From an uncultured Eubacteriales bacterium (GTDB lineage Bacteria; Bacillota_A; Clostridia; Christensenellales; Aristaeellaceae), in contig CACYNZ010000002.1 in the NCBI GenBank assembly GCA_902775835.1, forward strand, positions 1 through 32,285: 32,285 bases of DNA, read 5' to 3'. The position numbers were made by a program, and so were the translations under genes. The notes under the pieces are model-generated. The model saw only the letters and a program-made list of their open reading frames with translations, searched no databases and was not told where the DNA came from. The first letter of the stretch is position 1. Every line of letters starts with the position of its first letter. Shown here piece after piece: positions 1 to 7,964 of the stretch.

Positions 1-468
1 CAGAATTCCTTCAATAATATAGACCGTGTCTTCCTCAATGATGTCCAGCAGATGCCTGGCCGCGTCCGGATGCTTCCGCATCAGGTCCATGGCCCTGTCC
101 TGGCCGATGGCATGCTTCAGGGTTGCGTAGGGCGAGAAGGCATTGTAGAAGGTCACCACTTCGCCCTTCAGGGCCTCATTGATCTGCGTGGCCCGCTCCA
201 CCTGTCCGCGGACATAGTAGGAGTCCCTGCCCTGCGGCTTCAGGGCCGCATAGGCTTCAGGCGTGTCCGCATCCCCCAGGGGATACACGAAAAACTCGTC
301 GCACATCATCTTCAGGATATCCTGTCCGCTTTCCTCCAGCCAGCGCAGATGCGCCTTCACGGTTTCGGCAGGCTCGAGGTTTCCGAAATGATGCCAGAAG
401 CACACCGGAGTCCGGTCCGGCTTTCCGCCCTGAAGCACCGTCATGACACGCTCTTTTCGGTTCATCAT
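1..468 (-). CDS. Uroporphyrinogen decarboxylase (URO-D) family protein, 3' part missing
   Basis: The first 156 residues are visible and the frame runs off the window edge without a stop. The start reads MMNRKERVMTVLQGGKPDRTP, followed by VCFWHHFGN and a later stretch GQDRAMDLMRKHPDAA. This is the usual N-terminus of the URO-D/MtaA superfamily, which covers haem-pathway decarboxylases and corrinoid methyltransferases. Clostridial copies beside sugar importers are usually not haem enzymes, so the substrate cannot be named. ATG at 468 is preferred over ATG at 465 because it lies 9 bases after AGGAGG (478-483). That ribosome binding site is inside the last codons of the upstream AraC gene, whose stop is 5 bases away, so translation is probably coupled. 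It is the last visible gene of the leftward operon. Confidence 0.8.
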   Translation of the reverse strand, partial: MMNRKERVMTVLQGGKPDRTPVCFWHHFGNLEPAETVKAHLRWLEESGQDILKMMCDEFFVYPLGDADTPEAYAALKPQGRDSYYVRGQVERATQINEALKGEVVTFYNAFSPYATLKHAIGQDRAMDLMRKHPDAARHLLDIIEEDTVYIIEGIL

Positions 469-473
469 TGTAG

Positions 474-1466
474 TTAACCTCCTTTTTCCTCTTTGAATGG
501 CCCAAGTGTTTTCAGCTGTTCCATATATTCATGGGGGAAGAACTGACTGGCTGCAGGGGGCAGGGAATGGAAATAGCTGGTCACCATGCCGCTGTTCTCG
601 GAACGCATCTTCTTGCGCCACTGGTTGGGCGAGATGCCGTAGAAGCGGCGGAACATGCGGCCAAAGGAAGACGGGGTCGGGTACCCCACCATGATGCCGA
701 TCTCCGTCACGGAATAGTCCGCGTTGAACAATAGCGTGCAGGCGCGCTGAATGCGCGTCACCTGGATGTAGTCCAGCGGAGCCCATCCGAAGATCCGCTT
801 GAACATCCTGCGGAAATGCGAGGTGGACAGATGGCAGCGTCCGGCCAGATCATCCACGTCCAGCTCTTCCATGTAATGCGCCATGATATAGCTGATCGCG
901 GGCTGAAGCATGCCGGGATTGTGCTCGCTGTTCACCGGCACCGTCAGATCCTGGGGCTTTTCGCGCATCAGTATCAGGAAAAAGGCGCCGAGCAGCTCCC
1001 GTACAATCCCCTGATACGCATGCCCGGAAGCTTCCAGCTCCCTCGTCACCATGCCGATCAGTTCATACATGACCGGATACTTTTCGCCCGGAAGAATGCA
1101 GTCCTCCCCGGAAATGCGGTACTGAAACAGGCTCAGTTCCGTCTGGGACTGAACCGGAAGCTGGGACAGGAGTCCCACCGGATCCACATACAGCCACTTC
1201 CATCCGCAGATCTGCCCTGCGTCCGGATTGGTGATATGCGCCGCATTGGGCGGGGCCAGGACCAGGCACGGTGCCTTCGCCCGGAGCTTCTGCTCCCCGA
1301 AAAACACCGTGCACTGGCCCTCATACAGATACCCGATTTCCAGGCAGTTGTGAAAATGCTGCCGCGGCACGTCAATATGTTCGCTGTGCCAGGAATTGCC
1401 CAGGAGCCCGACCACAGGAAAATTTGCCGGCAGATCATAGTACCGGTAAAAAATACTGTTTTCCAT
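474..1466 (-). CDS. AraC family transcriptional regulator with N-terminal cupin-like sensor
   Basis: This 330-residue regulator has a sensor domain at about residues 1-150, with the cupin-like HFHNCLEIGYLYEG at 37-50. The C-terminal AraC DNA-binding domain spans about 185-290. Its first helix-turn-helix is around LDVDDLAGRCHLSTSHFRR (202-220), and the second is around YSVTEIGIMVGYPTPSSFGR (251-270), followed by FYGISPNQWRK. Members bind DNA as activators or repressors and sense small molecules, often sugars. The ATG at 1466 has a GGGAG site 9-10 bases upstream. It lies between the aldo/keto reductase (22-bp gap) and the URO-D gene (5-bp gap) in one operon. It is therefore the natural candidate regulator of this operon and of the divergent importer. 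The inducer is unknown. Confidence 0.93.
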   Translation of the reverse strand: MENSIFYRYYDLPANFPVVGLLGNSWHSEHIDVPRQHFHNCLEIGYLYEGQCTVFFGEQKLRAKAPCLVLAPPNAAHITNPDAGQICGWKWLYVDPVGLLSQLPVQSQTELSLFQYRISGEDCILPGEKYPVMYELIGMVTRELEASGHAYQGIVRELLGAFFLILMREKPQDLTVPVNSEHNPGMLQPAISYIMAHYMEELDVDDLAGRCHLSTSHFRRMFKRIFGWAPLDYIQVTRIQRACTLLFNADYSVTEIGIMVGYPTPSSFGRMFRRFYGISPNQWRKKMRSENSGMVTSYFHSLPPAASQFFPHEYMEQLKTLGPFKEEKGG

Positions 1467-1488
1467 ACCTGCTCTCCCTGGCGGAATC

Positions 1489-2478
1489 TCAGAGCTTCAG
1501 TGCTTCCTCAATCGCCGCAAGTTCCTCATCCGTGAAGTCTGTGCGGTTCACGGCCTCCACGTTCTCCAGAATCTGTTCCGGACGGCTGGCGCCGATCAGG
1601 GCCGACGTCACCACTTCATCCCGGAGCACCCAGGACAGGGCCATCTGGGACAGCTTCTGTCCGCGCTTCTCGGCGATGACATTGAGCGCGGCGATCCGGC
1701 GGAGCTTTTCTTCCGTGATGTCCGAGGCATGCAGGTACCGGGGATCTTTGGCCGCACGGGAATCAGCGGGAATGCCGCCCAGATACTTGCCGGTGAGCAG
1801 GCCGTTCTGCAGCGGCGCGAAGCAGATGCAGCCCACCTTCTTTTCCCGGAGCACCTGGGTCAGTCCGTCTTCAATCCAGCGGTTGAGCATGGAGTAGCTG
1901 GGCTGCTCGATGAGGCACGGCGTGCCCATCTCCCTGAGAATCTCAATGGCGCGCGCCGCCTGCTCCGGCTTGTAATTGGAAATGCCCACATACAGTGCCT
2001 TGCCGGACCGCACAATCTGGTCCAGGGCGCCCATGGTCTCCTCCAGAGGCGTATCCGGATCCGGACGGTGATGATAGAACAGGTCCACATAGTCCAGGTG
2101 CATGCGCTTCAGGCTCTGGTCCAGGGAAGCGATCAGGTACTTGCGGCTTCCGTGATCCCCATAGGGTCCCTGCCACATGTCATACCCGGCCTTGGTGGAG
2201 ATGAACAGCTCATCCCGGTGCGGACGCCAGTCGCGGTCCATGTGCATGCCGAAATTGGTCTCCGCTTCCCCGTAGGGCGGTCCGTAGTTGTTGGCAAGGT
2301 CAAAGTGGGTAATGCCGCAGTCAAAGGCTGTACGCAGAAGCGACTGCTGCACGCCGAAGGGGGTAATGTTACCGAAGTTATGCCACAGGCCCAGGGAAAT
2401 CATGGGCAGCATGACTCCGCTGCTGCCGCAGCGGCGGTATCTCATCTTCTGATAGCGGTCAGGTGCGGGAATATACAT
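1489..2478 (-). CDS. gpr: Aldo/keto reductase, YghZ/Gpr (L-glyceraldehyde 3-phosphate reductase) type
   Basis: This 329-residue NADPH-dependent TIM-barrel reductase follows E. coli YghZ along its length. Shared blocks include ITHFDLANNYG, STKAGYDMWQGPYG, SRKYLIASLDQSLKRM, SGKALYVGISNY and SALIGASRPEQILENV. The catalytic tetrad is visible as Asp60, Tyr65, Lys96 and His137. YghZ-type enzymes reduce L-glyceraldehyde 3-phosphate and other short aldehydes; whether that is the substrate here is inference. ATG at 2478 is 8 bases after AAGGAGG (2487-2493). It is first in a leftward operon with AraC and URO-D genes and is transcribed divergently from the ABC importer. A role in handling a sugar or sugar-derived aldehyde brought in by that importer is likely but not shown. 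Confidence 0.93.
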   Translation of the reverse strand: MYIPAPDRYQKMRYRRCGSSGVMLPMISLGLWHNFGNITPFGVQQSLLRTAFDCGITHFDLANNYGPPYGEAETNFGMHMDRDWRPHRDELFISTKAGYDMWQGPYGDHGSRKYLIASLDQSLKRMHLDYVDLFYHHRPDPDTPLEETMGALDQIVRSGKALYVGISNYKPEQAARAIEILREMGTPCLIEQPSYSMLNRWIEDGLTQVLREKKVGCICFAPLQNGLLTGKYLGGIPADSRAAKDPRYLHASDITEEKLRRIAALNVIAEKRGQKLSQMALSWVLRDEVVTSALIGASRPEQILENVEAVNRTDFTDEELAAIEEALKL

Positions 2479-2523
2479 ACTCGCGGCCTCCTTGTATTTC
2501 AGTCATGGACATTCGCTGCATAC

Positions 2524-2551
2524 AGCATACCAGTTCTTCGCGACACTTCAA
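2524..2551 (-). promoter_or_regulatory. Promoter of the aldo/keto reductase-AraC-URO-D operon
   Basis: Read on the minus strand, a -35 box TTGAAG (2546-2551) and -10 box TATGCT (2524-2529) are separated by 16 bp. TGG just before the -10 makes it an extended -10 promoter. The predicted start lies about 35-40 nt before the ATG. Confidence 0.55.
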
Positions 2552-2577
2552 GGCAGTTTCGTCTTGAAAATGTGCAG

Positions 2578-2605
2578 AATCGATCATTGCAGCGCGAAAT
2601 CGATC
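2578..2605. promoter_or_regulatory. Direct repeat AATCGATC x2, candidate AraC-type operator
   Basis: AATCGATC occurs at 2578-2585 and again at 2598-2605, a 20-bp period (two helical turns). The pair begins 27 bp upstream of the -35 box of the reductase promoter. AraC-family activators typically bind two direct half-sites about 21 bp apart, upstream of -35. Assigning this site to the adjacent AraC protein is inference. Confidence 0.4.
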
Positions 2606-2919
2606 TTTTGGTGATTTCCGGCGGTCTGAGACAGCTGTGCAAAGGTTGTCTGTTTTTATCCGGATTTTCCATGCTGTTCCGTCTCCATATTCGACTTTTT
2701 TCCGCCTGCAGGCACCATATTCTTTCATCCATAGGGTTTTCTGCCCTTTCCTCATGTTTCACCCCTGCAAAGATTGATTCTGCACAATACATGCATGTTT
2801 TTCTGCTGAAACACGGACATATTCCGCCTAAAATTTTTTTAGGTTGAAACACTTGCGCTACAACTGAAGAAGCACCCGCAGTCCTGCTGCGGCGTGCAAA
2901 ATGTAAGGAGGTTACAGAC

Positions 2920-4536
2920 ATGTTGCGTTTTACCCGTTTTGTAAGCATTCTGATGGTTCTGTGCTTGTTCCTTGGTGCCGCATTGGCCGATCCTGCGTCC
3001 AAGACCGCCGAACTCCCTCTGACCACCAACGGGGATACCCTGACCATCTACTGCGAATTCAACGCTTCACAGGCTTCTGTTTTCTCCAGTCTCGCCGATC
3101 ATCCCGTGGTCAAGCAGATTGAAAAGGAAACCGGCCTGACGCTGAAATTCATGCATCCGCCGGTGAATGATGACGGCACGTTCTTCAACACCACCATCGC
3201 CAGCGGCGAATATCCGGACCTGTTCTATACCGACAAGTTCCAGACCACCTATCCCGGCGGTGTGGAAGGCGCCATGGATGACGGCATCCTGCTGAACGTG
3301 GATGACCTCATCGCCAAGTACGCCCCCAACTTCCTGGCCATGGTGGATGAATATGATGAAGGCACCGGCTACATCAAGACCGGCATCTACGGCGACGGCG
3401 GCGCCATCATCAAGTTCGGCTCCATGTTCCTGGCTCCCTATGTCAACGCCAGAGTCCACTACGGTCCTGTGGTCCGCGCCGATCTTCTCAAGAAGTACGG
3501 CCTGGAAGCCCCTGTGACCCTGGACGAATACACCAATGTCCTGCGGACCTTCAAGGAAAACGGCATTGCCGTTCCGCTGGCCCTGCCCAACATTTTCAAC
3601 CAGGCAGGCTTCTACAACAGCAACTTTATCGCCAGCGCCTTTGATGTCACCTGGAACGACTTCCAGGTCAACGACGGCAAGGTGTCCTTCTCCATGATCC
3701 AGCCCGGTTACAAGGAACTGCTCGCGCAGCTCAACAGCTGGGCCAGCGAAGGCCTCATTGACCGTGACAGCGTCAACCGTTCCCTGGACGACTCCCTGGC
3801 CCTGTTCGAAAACGGCACCGCCGGCATGGTCGTGTATCACAACTCCATGACCACCACCGCCCTGGCCGTCGGTCAGTCCTTTGATCCCGATTTCGCCCAG
3901 CTCGGTCTTCTCTTCCCCCGCAAGGCTGCAGAAGATCAGCTGAAGCTGGCCCGTATTGTCTACTCCCTGAACAACTACTCCTGGCAGATCTCCACTGCCT
4001 GCAAGAACCCGGAACTGGCTGTCCGCTTCGTGGACTACCTGCATGCTGATTCCACCCGCCTGCTCACCGCCTGGGGTCTGGGCAACGAGGAGTATCCCAC
4101 CTTCACCGTGGACGAAAACGGCATGCGTTCCTTCTCCGACTTCATGTACAACAATCCCAACTATGACTTCACCACGGCCCGTCAGCTCTACACGCTCAAC
4201 ACCTTCCAGGTGCAGTATGATGACATGATGGAGCGTCAGCAGTATTACCTGCCTGAGCAGCTGGCCAACTGGGAAGCCTGGGTCACCCGCAATGACGACA
4301 CCGAAAAGATCCCGTCCCTGGTCACCATGACCATTGATGAGAGCCGCGAGTATGCCGATATCGTCAGCCGCGTGAACAACTTTGCCGAGGAAAAGATCTA
4401 TGCCTTTATCTTCGGTGAAGAATCCCTGGACAACTTCGACGCCTTTGTGGAGCAGATCAAGGCTCTGGGCATCGACCGCGCCGTGGAAATCAAGCAGGCC
4501 GCCTATGACCGCTATATGGCCCGCAGCGCCAAGTAA
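2920..4536 (+). CDS. Extracellular solute-binding protein of an LplA-type ABC importer
   Basis: This 538-residue periplasmic-type binding protein (SBP family 1, LplA-like) has typical blocks: DTLTIYCEFNASQ, ETGLTLKFMHPP, ASGEYPDLFYTD, ISTACKNPELAVRFVDYLH and a C-terminal EEKIYAFIFGEE. It should capture a sugar, glycan fragment or peptide outside the cell and deliver it to the two permeases encoded next. The N-terminus is a signal peptide (hydrophobic 8-22) ending ALA before DP, which fits signal peptidase I after residue 23. I see no lipobox Cys at the cleavage site, although Gram-positive LplA proteins are normally lipoproteins. ATG at 2920 follows TAAGGAGG at about 8-9 bases. An intrinsic terminator directly after the gene should make it more abundant than its permeases. 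Confidence 0.92.
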   Translation: MLRFTRFVSILMVLCLFLGAALADPASKTAELPLTTNGDTLTIYCEFNASQASVFSSLADHPVVKQIEKETGLTLKFMHPPVNDDGTFFNTTIASGEYPDLFYTDKFQTTYPGGVEGAMDDGILLNVDDLIAKYAPNFLAMVDEYDEGTGYIKTGIYGDGGAIIKFGSMFLAPYVNARVHYGPVVRADLLKKYGLEAPVTLDEYTNVLRTFKENGIAVPLALPNIFNQAGFYNSNFIASAFDVTWNDFQVNDGKVSFSMIQPGYKELLAQLNSWASEGLIDRDSVNRSLDDSLALFENGTAGMVVYHNSMTTTALAVGQSFDPDFAQLGLLFPRKAAEDQLKLARIVYSLNNYSWQISTACKNPELAVRFVDYLHADSTRLLTAWGLGNEEYPTFTVDENGMRSFSDFMYNNPNYDFTTARQLYTLNTFQVQYDDMMERQQYYLPEQLANWEAWVTRNDDTEKIPSLVTMTIDESREYADIVSRVNNFAEEKIYAFIFGEESLDNFDAFVEQIKALGIDRAVEIKQAAYDRYMARSAK

Positions 4537-4551
4537 TCGGATTCCATCCAT

Positions 4552-4587
4552 CCGGGAGGAGGACCAAGCCTCCTCCCGGTATTTTTT
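4552..4587 (+). terminator. Intrinsic terminator between binding protein and permease genes
   Basis: A perfect 11-bp stem CCGGGAGGAGG (4552-4562) / CCTCCTCCCGG (4569-4579) with a 6-nt loop is followed by TATTTTTT. It lies inside the operon, 17 bp before the next start codon. Partial read-through is the usual way to express more binding protein than permease. Confidence 0.9.
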
Positions 4588-4604
4588 CACAAGGAGATGA
4601 GCGC

Positions 4605-5540
4605 ATGCAGAGAACAGGAAAGAAACGGCACTGGTGGCAGAAACTGGGCCGGAATATGCGGGATTACCCGGGGCTGTACCTCATGGCGCTGCCAGTCATT
4701 GCCTGGTATGCCATTTTTCAGTACGGACCCCTTTACGGTCTGGTCATCGCCTTCCAGCGCTTTGTCCCATCCCGCGGCATCACGCGCAGTCAGTGGGTCG
4801 GGCTGAAGAATTTCCAGGATTTTCTGGCGGACCCCTATTTCCTGCGTGTCATGCGCAATACGCTTCTGATCAATTTCTATCTGCTGATCGTTGCCTTTCC
4901 GGCAGCCATTCTGATGGCCCTGCTCCTCAACGAGCTCCGTCTGCCGCGCCTGAAGAAGCTCACCCAGGGTGTCACCTACATGCCGCATTTCATTTCCTCC
5001 ATGGTCATCTGCGGTCTGGTGGTGGACTTCCTGAAGTCCGACGGCATGATCACCACAGTCCTGCACGCCCTCTTCGGCGTGGAGCTCACCAATCTGCTCA
5101 GCGTGAAGGGATATTTCCGTCCCATCTATGTCATCATGCAGGTCTGGCAGGAAACCGGCTGGGATTCCATTATCTTCGTCGCCGCGCTTTCCGCCATTGA
5201 CCCGACCCTGTATGAAGCCGCCTACATGGACGGCGCGTCCCGCTTTCAGCGCATCTGGCATGTTACTTTGCCGGGCATCATGCCCACCATTGTGATCCTT
5301 CTGATCCTGCGCATCGGCAACATGATGACGCTGGGCTGGGAAAAAATCGTGCTGATCTACAATCAGATGACCTATGAAACAGCCGATGTCATTTCCACCT
5401 ACGTCTACCGCCGCGGCCTGATTCAGTTTGACTACAGTTTCTCCACAGCCGTGGGCCTGTTCAATTCCATAGTCAATTTCACGCTGCTCATCCTGGCCAA
5501 CCGCTTCTCACGGAAGGTCTCGGATGCCAGTCTGTGGTGA
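4605..5540 (+). CDS. lplB: ABC transporter permease, LplB type
   Basis: This 311-residue inner-membrane permease belongs to the carbohydrate CUT1 LplB/YteP subfamily. The N-terminus WWQKLGRNMRDYPGLYLMAL, then FQYGPLYGLVIAFQRF and WVGLKNFQDFL, is characteristic. About six membrane segments are visible. The cytoplasmic EAA loop that docks onto the ATPase is EAAYMDGASRFQRIWHVTLP (204-223). The C-terminus NRFSRKVSDASLW is also typical. ATG at 4605 has AAGGAGATG about 7-8 bases upstream. It pairs with the next permease. No ATPase is encoded nearby, and such importers usually borrow a shared MsmX-type ATPase from elsewhere in the genome. Confidence 0.93.
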   Translation: MQRTGKKRHWWQKLGRNMRDYPGLYLMALPVIAWYAIFQYGPLYGLVIAFQRFVPSRGITRSQWVGLKNFQDFLADPYFLRVMRNTLLINFYLLIVAFPAAILMALLLNELRLPRLKKLTQGVTYMPHFISSMVICGLVVDFLKSDGMITTVLHALFGVELTNLLSVKGYFRPIYVIMQVWQETGWDSIIFVAALSAIDPTLYEAAYMDGASRFQRIWHVTLPGIMPTIVILLILRIGNMMTLGWEKIVLIYNQMTYETADVISTYVYRRGLIQFDYSFSTAVGLFNSIVNFTLLILANRFSRKVSDASLW

Positions 5541-5555
5541 GGAGGCGGATGGCAC

Positions 5556-6467
5556 ATGTCAAGAAAAGGCAGGAATCACATTGATATGTACTCCCCGGCG
5601 GAGAAAGTCTTTGATGTCATCAATGTCCTTCTGATGATCTTCCTGATCTTCATCACCCTGTATCCGCTCTATTACGTGATCATGGCATCCATTTCCGATC
5701 CCAAGCTGCTCCTCGGGCACACCGGTCCCCTGGCCTTCTTCCTCGGAAAGCCGACACTGGACGGCTACAAACTGGCGCTGAGCAATCCCAATATCGTCAC
5801 CGGCTTTGCCAATACCATGATCAACCTTGCCATCGGCACGGTACTGAACATGGTGCTCACCGTGTTCGCCGCGTTCGTGCTCACAAGGAGCCATTTCTAT
5901 CTGCGCAGTCTCATGATGAAATTCATGATCTTCACCATGTTTTTCCAGGGCGGCCTGATCCCCCTGTTCTTCGTGGTCAAGAACATGGGCATCTATGACA
6001 CGCGCTGGGCGGACTTCGTGCCCTATCTCGTCAGCACCTACAACGTGATTATCATGCGTTCCTTCTTTGCCTCACTCCCGCCGGCGCTGGAGGAAGCCGC
6101 TATCATCGACGGTGCCAGCGAAGGCCAGATCCTGCGGCATGTGGTGCTGCCCCTGTCCAAGCCGGTGCTGGCCGTCATCGGCCTCTACTATGCCGTGGGC
6201 CACTGGAACTCATGGTTCCCATCCATGGTGTTTATCCGCAACACCAAGCTCTACACGCTCCAGTACGTGCTCCGCGGCATTCTCATCACCAATTCCAATT
6301 CCATCTCCTCCGGTGACAACGTGCTGAGCGTGATGGAAGTCAGTTTCACCAGTGAGCTTGTCAAGTATTGTACAATAGTGATATCAACCGTTCCCATCAT
6401 GCTGGTCTACCCCTTTCTCACCAAATACTTTGAAAAAGGCGTCATGATCGGAGCTGTAAAAGGATAA
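5556..6467 (+). CDS. ABC transporter permease, LplC/YtcP type
   Basis: This 303-residue second permease of the same importer is of the LplC/YtcP (MalG-like) type. Diagnostic blocks are VINVLLMIFLIFITLYPLYY, ASISDP, FFQGGLIPLFFVVKNMG and a C-terminal PFLTKYFEKGVMIGAVKG. The EAA loop lies at about 180-200 (EAAIIDGASEGQILRHVVLP). Six membrane segments are likely. ATG at 5556 lies 15 bp after the lplB stop and about 10 bases after GAGG; a nearby ATG at 5549 is out of frame. It should form the translocation pore with the LplB-type protein. The substrate cannot be read from the sequence. Confidence 0.93.
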   Translation: MSRKGRNHIDMYSPAEKVFDVINVLLMIFLIFITLYPLYYVIMASISDPKLLLGHTGPLAFFLGKPTLDGYKLALSNPNIVTGFANTMINLAIGTVLNMVLTVFAAFVLTRSHFYLRSLMMKFMIFTMFFQGGLIPLFFVVKNMGIYDTRWADFVPYLVSTYNVIIMRSFFASLPPALEEAAIIDGASEGQILRHVVLPLSKPVLAVIGLYYAVGHWNSWFPSMVFIRNTKLYTLQYVLRGILITNSNSISSGDNVLSVMEVSFTSELVKYCTIVISTVPIMLVYPFLTKYFEKGVMIGAVKG

Positions 6468-6481
6468 GGAAGGTGATTTCT

Positions 6482-7879
6482 ATGGATAGGGAAATCCGGC
6501 AGAAGCTGTCTGCCTGGCTGGACGCGCACTGGGATGCGCTGCTTGAGGACCTGAAAACGCTGGTGCGGATTCCTTCCGTGGCACGCTATGATGATCCGGA
6601 CACGCCCTACGGCCCGGACTGCAAAAAGGCCCTGGACACCGCTCTTGAGCTGGGCGAAAAGTACGGTTTCACCACGGAAAACTATGAGAACCGGTGCGGC
6701 AGCATGTCCCTGCGCCCCTCGGAGCACGAGATCGGGTTCTGGGGACACCTGGACGTGGTGCCGGTGGGCAATGACTGGACATTCACCCAACCCTTCGAGC
6801 CGCTCATGAAGGATGACTACCTCATCGGCCGCGGCTCGGATGACAACAAGGGCCCGCTGGTGGGCGTCATGTACCTGCTGCGCGCCTTCGAGGAGCTGAA
6901 TATTCCCACCCGCCACGGCCTGCGGCTCTTCTGCGGCTGTGACGAGGAAAAGGGCATGAGCGACGCGATCTGGTTCGCCCAGACCCATAAGCCTTCCGAC
7001 CTCACCATTATCCCGGACTGCGGCTTTCCCGTGTGCTACGGCGAAAAGGGCATTCTGACCCTGGACCTGGTAAGCGATGAATCCATGCCCTCCGTGCTGG
7101 AGCTTTCCGGCGGCATGGCCAGCAACATTGTGCCGGATCAGGCCCGGATGCTGCTGCGCGGCACCTGTCCTGCTTCCGATGCCCAGTGGGCATCCTCCTG
7201 TGAGGAAGGCGGAAACATGCGCTTTAACGGCCGCGGTATTCCCCGTCACAGCGCGTCTCCCGAAGGCGGCGTCAACGCCATCCGTGAAATGATGCTCCTG
7301 GCCGAATCCTCGCCGCTCCTGACAGAGGCAGAAGCAGAGGTCATGCATTTCCTGCGCACGGTCAATGATGATTTCCGCGGCACGGCCCTGAACGCCCAGG
7401 GCGAGGATGAAGTCAGCGGACCCACCACCTGCACGGGCACCATGTGCTCCCTGGATGCGCAGGGCCGGGTGCATCTGCACCTGAACATCCGCTACAGCAT
7501 TTCCCGCAAGGGCGAGGACATCGCGGAAAAGATCCAGGCCAGCGCCATGGCGCATCACTGCCACACCGAGCAGGTGCACAACAGCGCGGCGCATTACTAT
7601 CCCCGGGAATCCCCGCTGGTGGACCGCATGACCCAGGTCTACAACGAGATCACCGGCGAGGAGAAATCCCCCTATGTCATGGGCGGCGGCACTTATGCCC
7701 GTAAATTGCCCAATGCCATCGGCTTCGGACTGGGCGGCATGAAGCGTGATGAATCCATGTTCGAGCCCGGACACGGCGGCGCGCACCAGGCGGATGAAGG
7801 CCTGTATCTGCCCAACTACCGCAAGGCCCTTGAGATCTTCGCCATGGGCATTCTCGAGGCGGACGCCCTGCTGGACTGA
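6482..7879 (+). CDS. M20 family metallopeptidase, PepV/Sapep dipeptidase-like
   Basis: This 465-residue cytoplasmic zinc peptidase has the M20 metal site in order. WGHLDVVPVG carries His89 and Asp91, and GRGSDDNKGP carries the bridging Asp121. CDEEKGMSD carries catalytic Glu155 and the next Glu. MGGGTYAR and EPGHGGAH lie near the C-terminus. The large lid-domain insertion and overall length fit PepV-like dipeptidases. ATG at 6482 is chosen over GTG at 6473 because AAGGAAGG lies 7-9 bases before it, while the GTG overlaps that site. It is 14 bp after the permease stop, so it belongs to the importer operon. A peptidase here hints that the transported solute may be a peptide or amino-acid conjugate rather than a plain sugar; that is inference. 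Confidence 0.9.
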   Translation: MDREIRQKLSAWLDAHWDALLEDLKTLVRIPSVARYDDPDTPYGPDCKKALDTALELGEKYGFTTENYENRCGSMSLRPSEHEIGFWGHLDVVPVGNDWTFTQPFEPLMKDDYLIGRGSDDNKGPLVGVMYLLRAFEELNIPTRHGLRLFCGCDEEKGMSDAIWFAQTHKPSDLTIIPDCGFPVCYGEKGILTLDLVSDESMPSVLELSGGMASNIVPDQARMLLRGTCPASDAQWASSCEEGGNMRFNGRGIPRHSASPEGGVNAIREMMLLAESSPLLTEAEAEVMHFLRTVNDDFRGTALNAQGEDEVSGPTTCTGTMCSLDAQGRVHLHLNIRYSISRKGEDIAEKIQASAMAHHCHTEQVHNSAAHYYPRESPLVDRMTQVYNEITGEEKSPYVMGGGTYARKLPNAIGFGLGGMKRDESMFEPGHGGAHQADEGLYLPNYRKALEIFAMGILEADALLD

Positions 7880-7901
7880 ACCTGACTTCCCCAGACAGTG
7901 A

Positions 7902-7950
7902 AACCCCTGACCGGCAGATATGCACACGCCGGTCAGGGGTTCATTTTTTT
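7902..7950 (+). terminator. Intrinsic terminator closing the importer operon
   Basis: A 14-bp perfect stem AACCCCTGACCGGC (7902-7915) / GCCGGTCAGGGGTT (7928-7941) is followed by CATTTTTTT. It ends the rightward operon just before the convergent 5'-nucleotidase gene. The other strand lacks a T run, so it acts mainly in the plus direction. Confidence 0.92.
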
Positions 7951-7964
7951 CCGCAGTCCGCGGA

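Larger units (their letters stand above)
2479..2919. other. Divergent intergenic region between reductase operon and ABC importer
   Basis: These 441 bp hold the reductase promoter and the AATCGATC repeat near the left end. A perfect 7-bp inverted repeat CCTAAAA/TTTTAGG (2827-2833 and 2837-2843) lies further right. A GC hairpin CCGCAG/CTGCGG (2876-2881 and 2887-2892) follows it, shortly before the TAAGGAGG ribosome binding site (about 2904-2911) of the solute-binding protein. I see no convincing sigma-A promoter pointing right, which would fit activator-dependent expression. The middle is AT-rich without a plausible gene. Confidence 0.6.

Noticed and set aside
2844..2872. Promoter for the binding-protein gene with -35 TTGAAA at 2844
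   Set aside because: No acceptable -10 box lies 15-19 bp downstream; the best match TACAAC is only 9 bp away.
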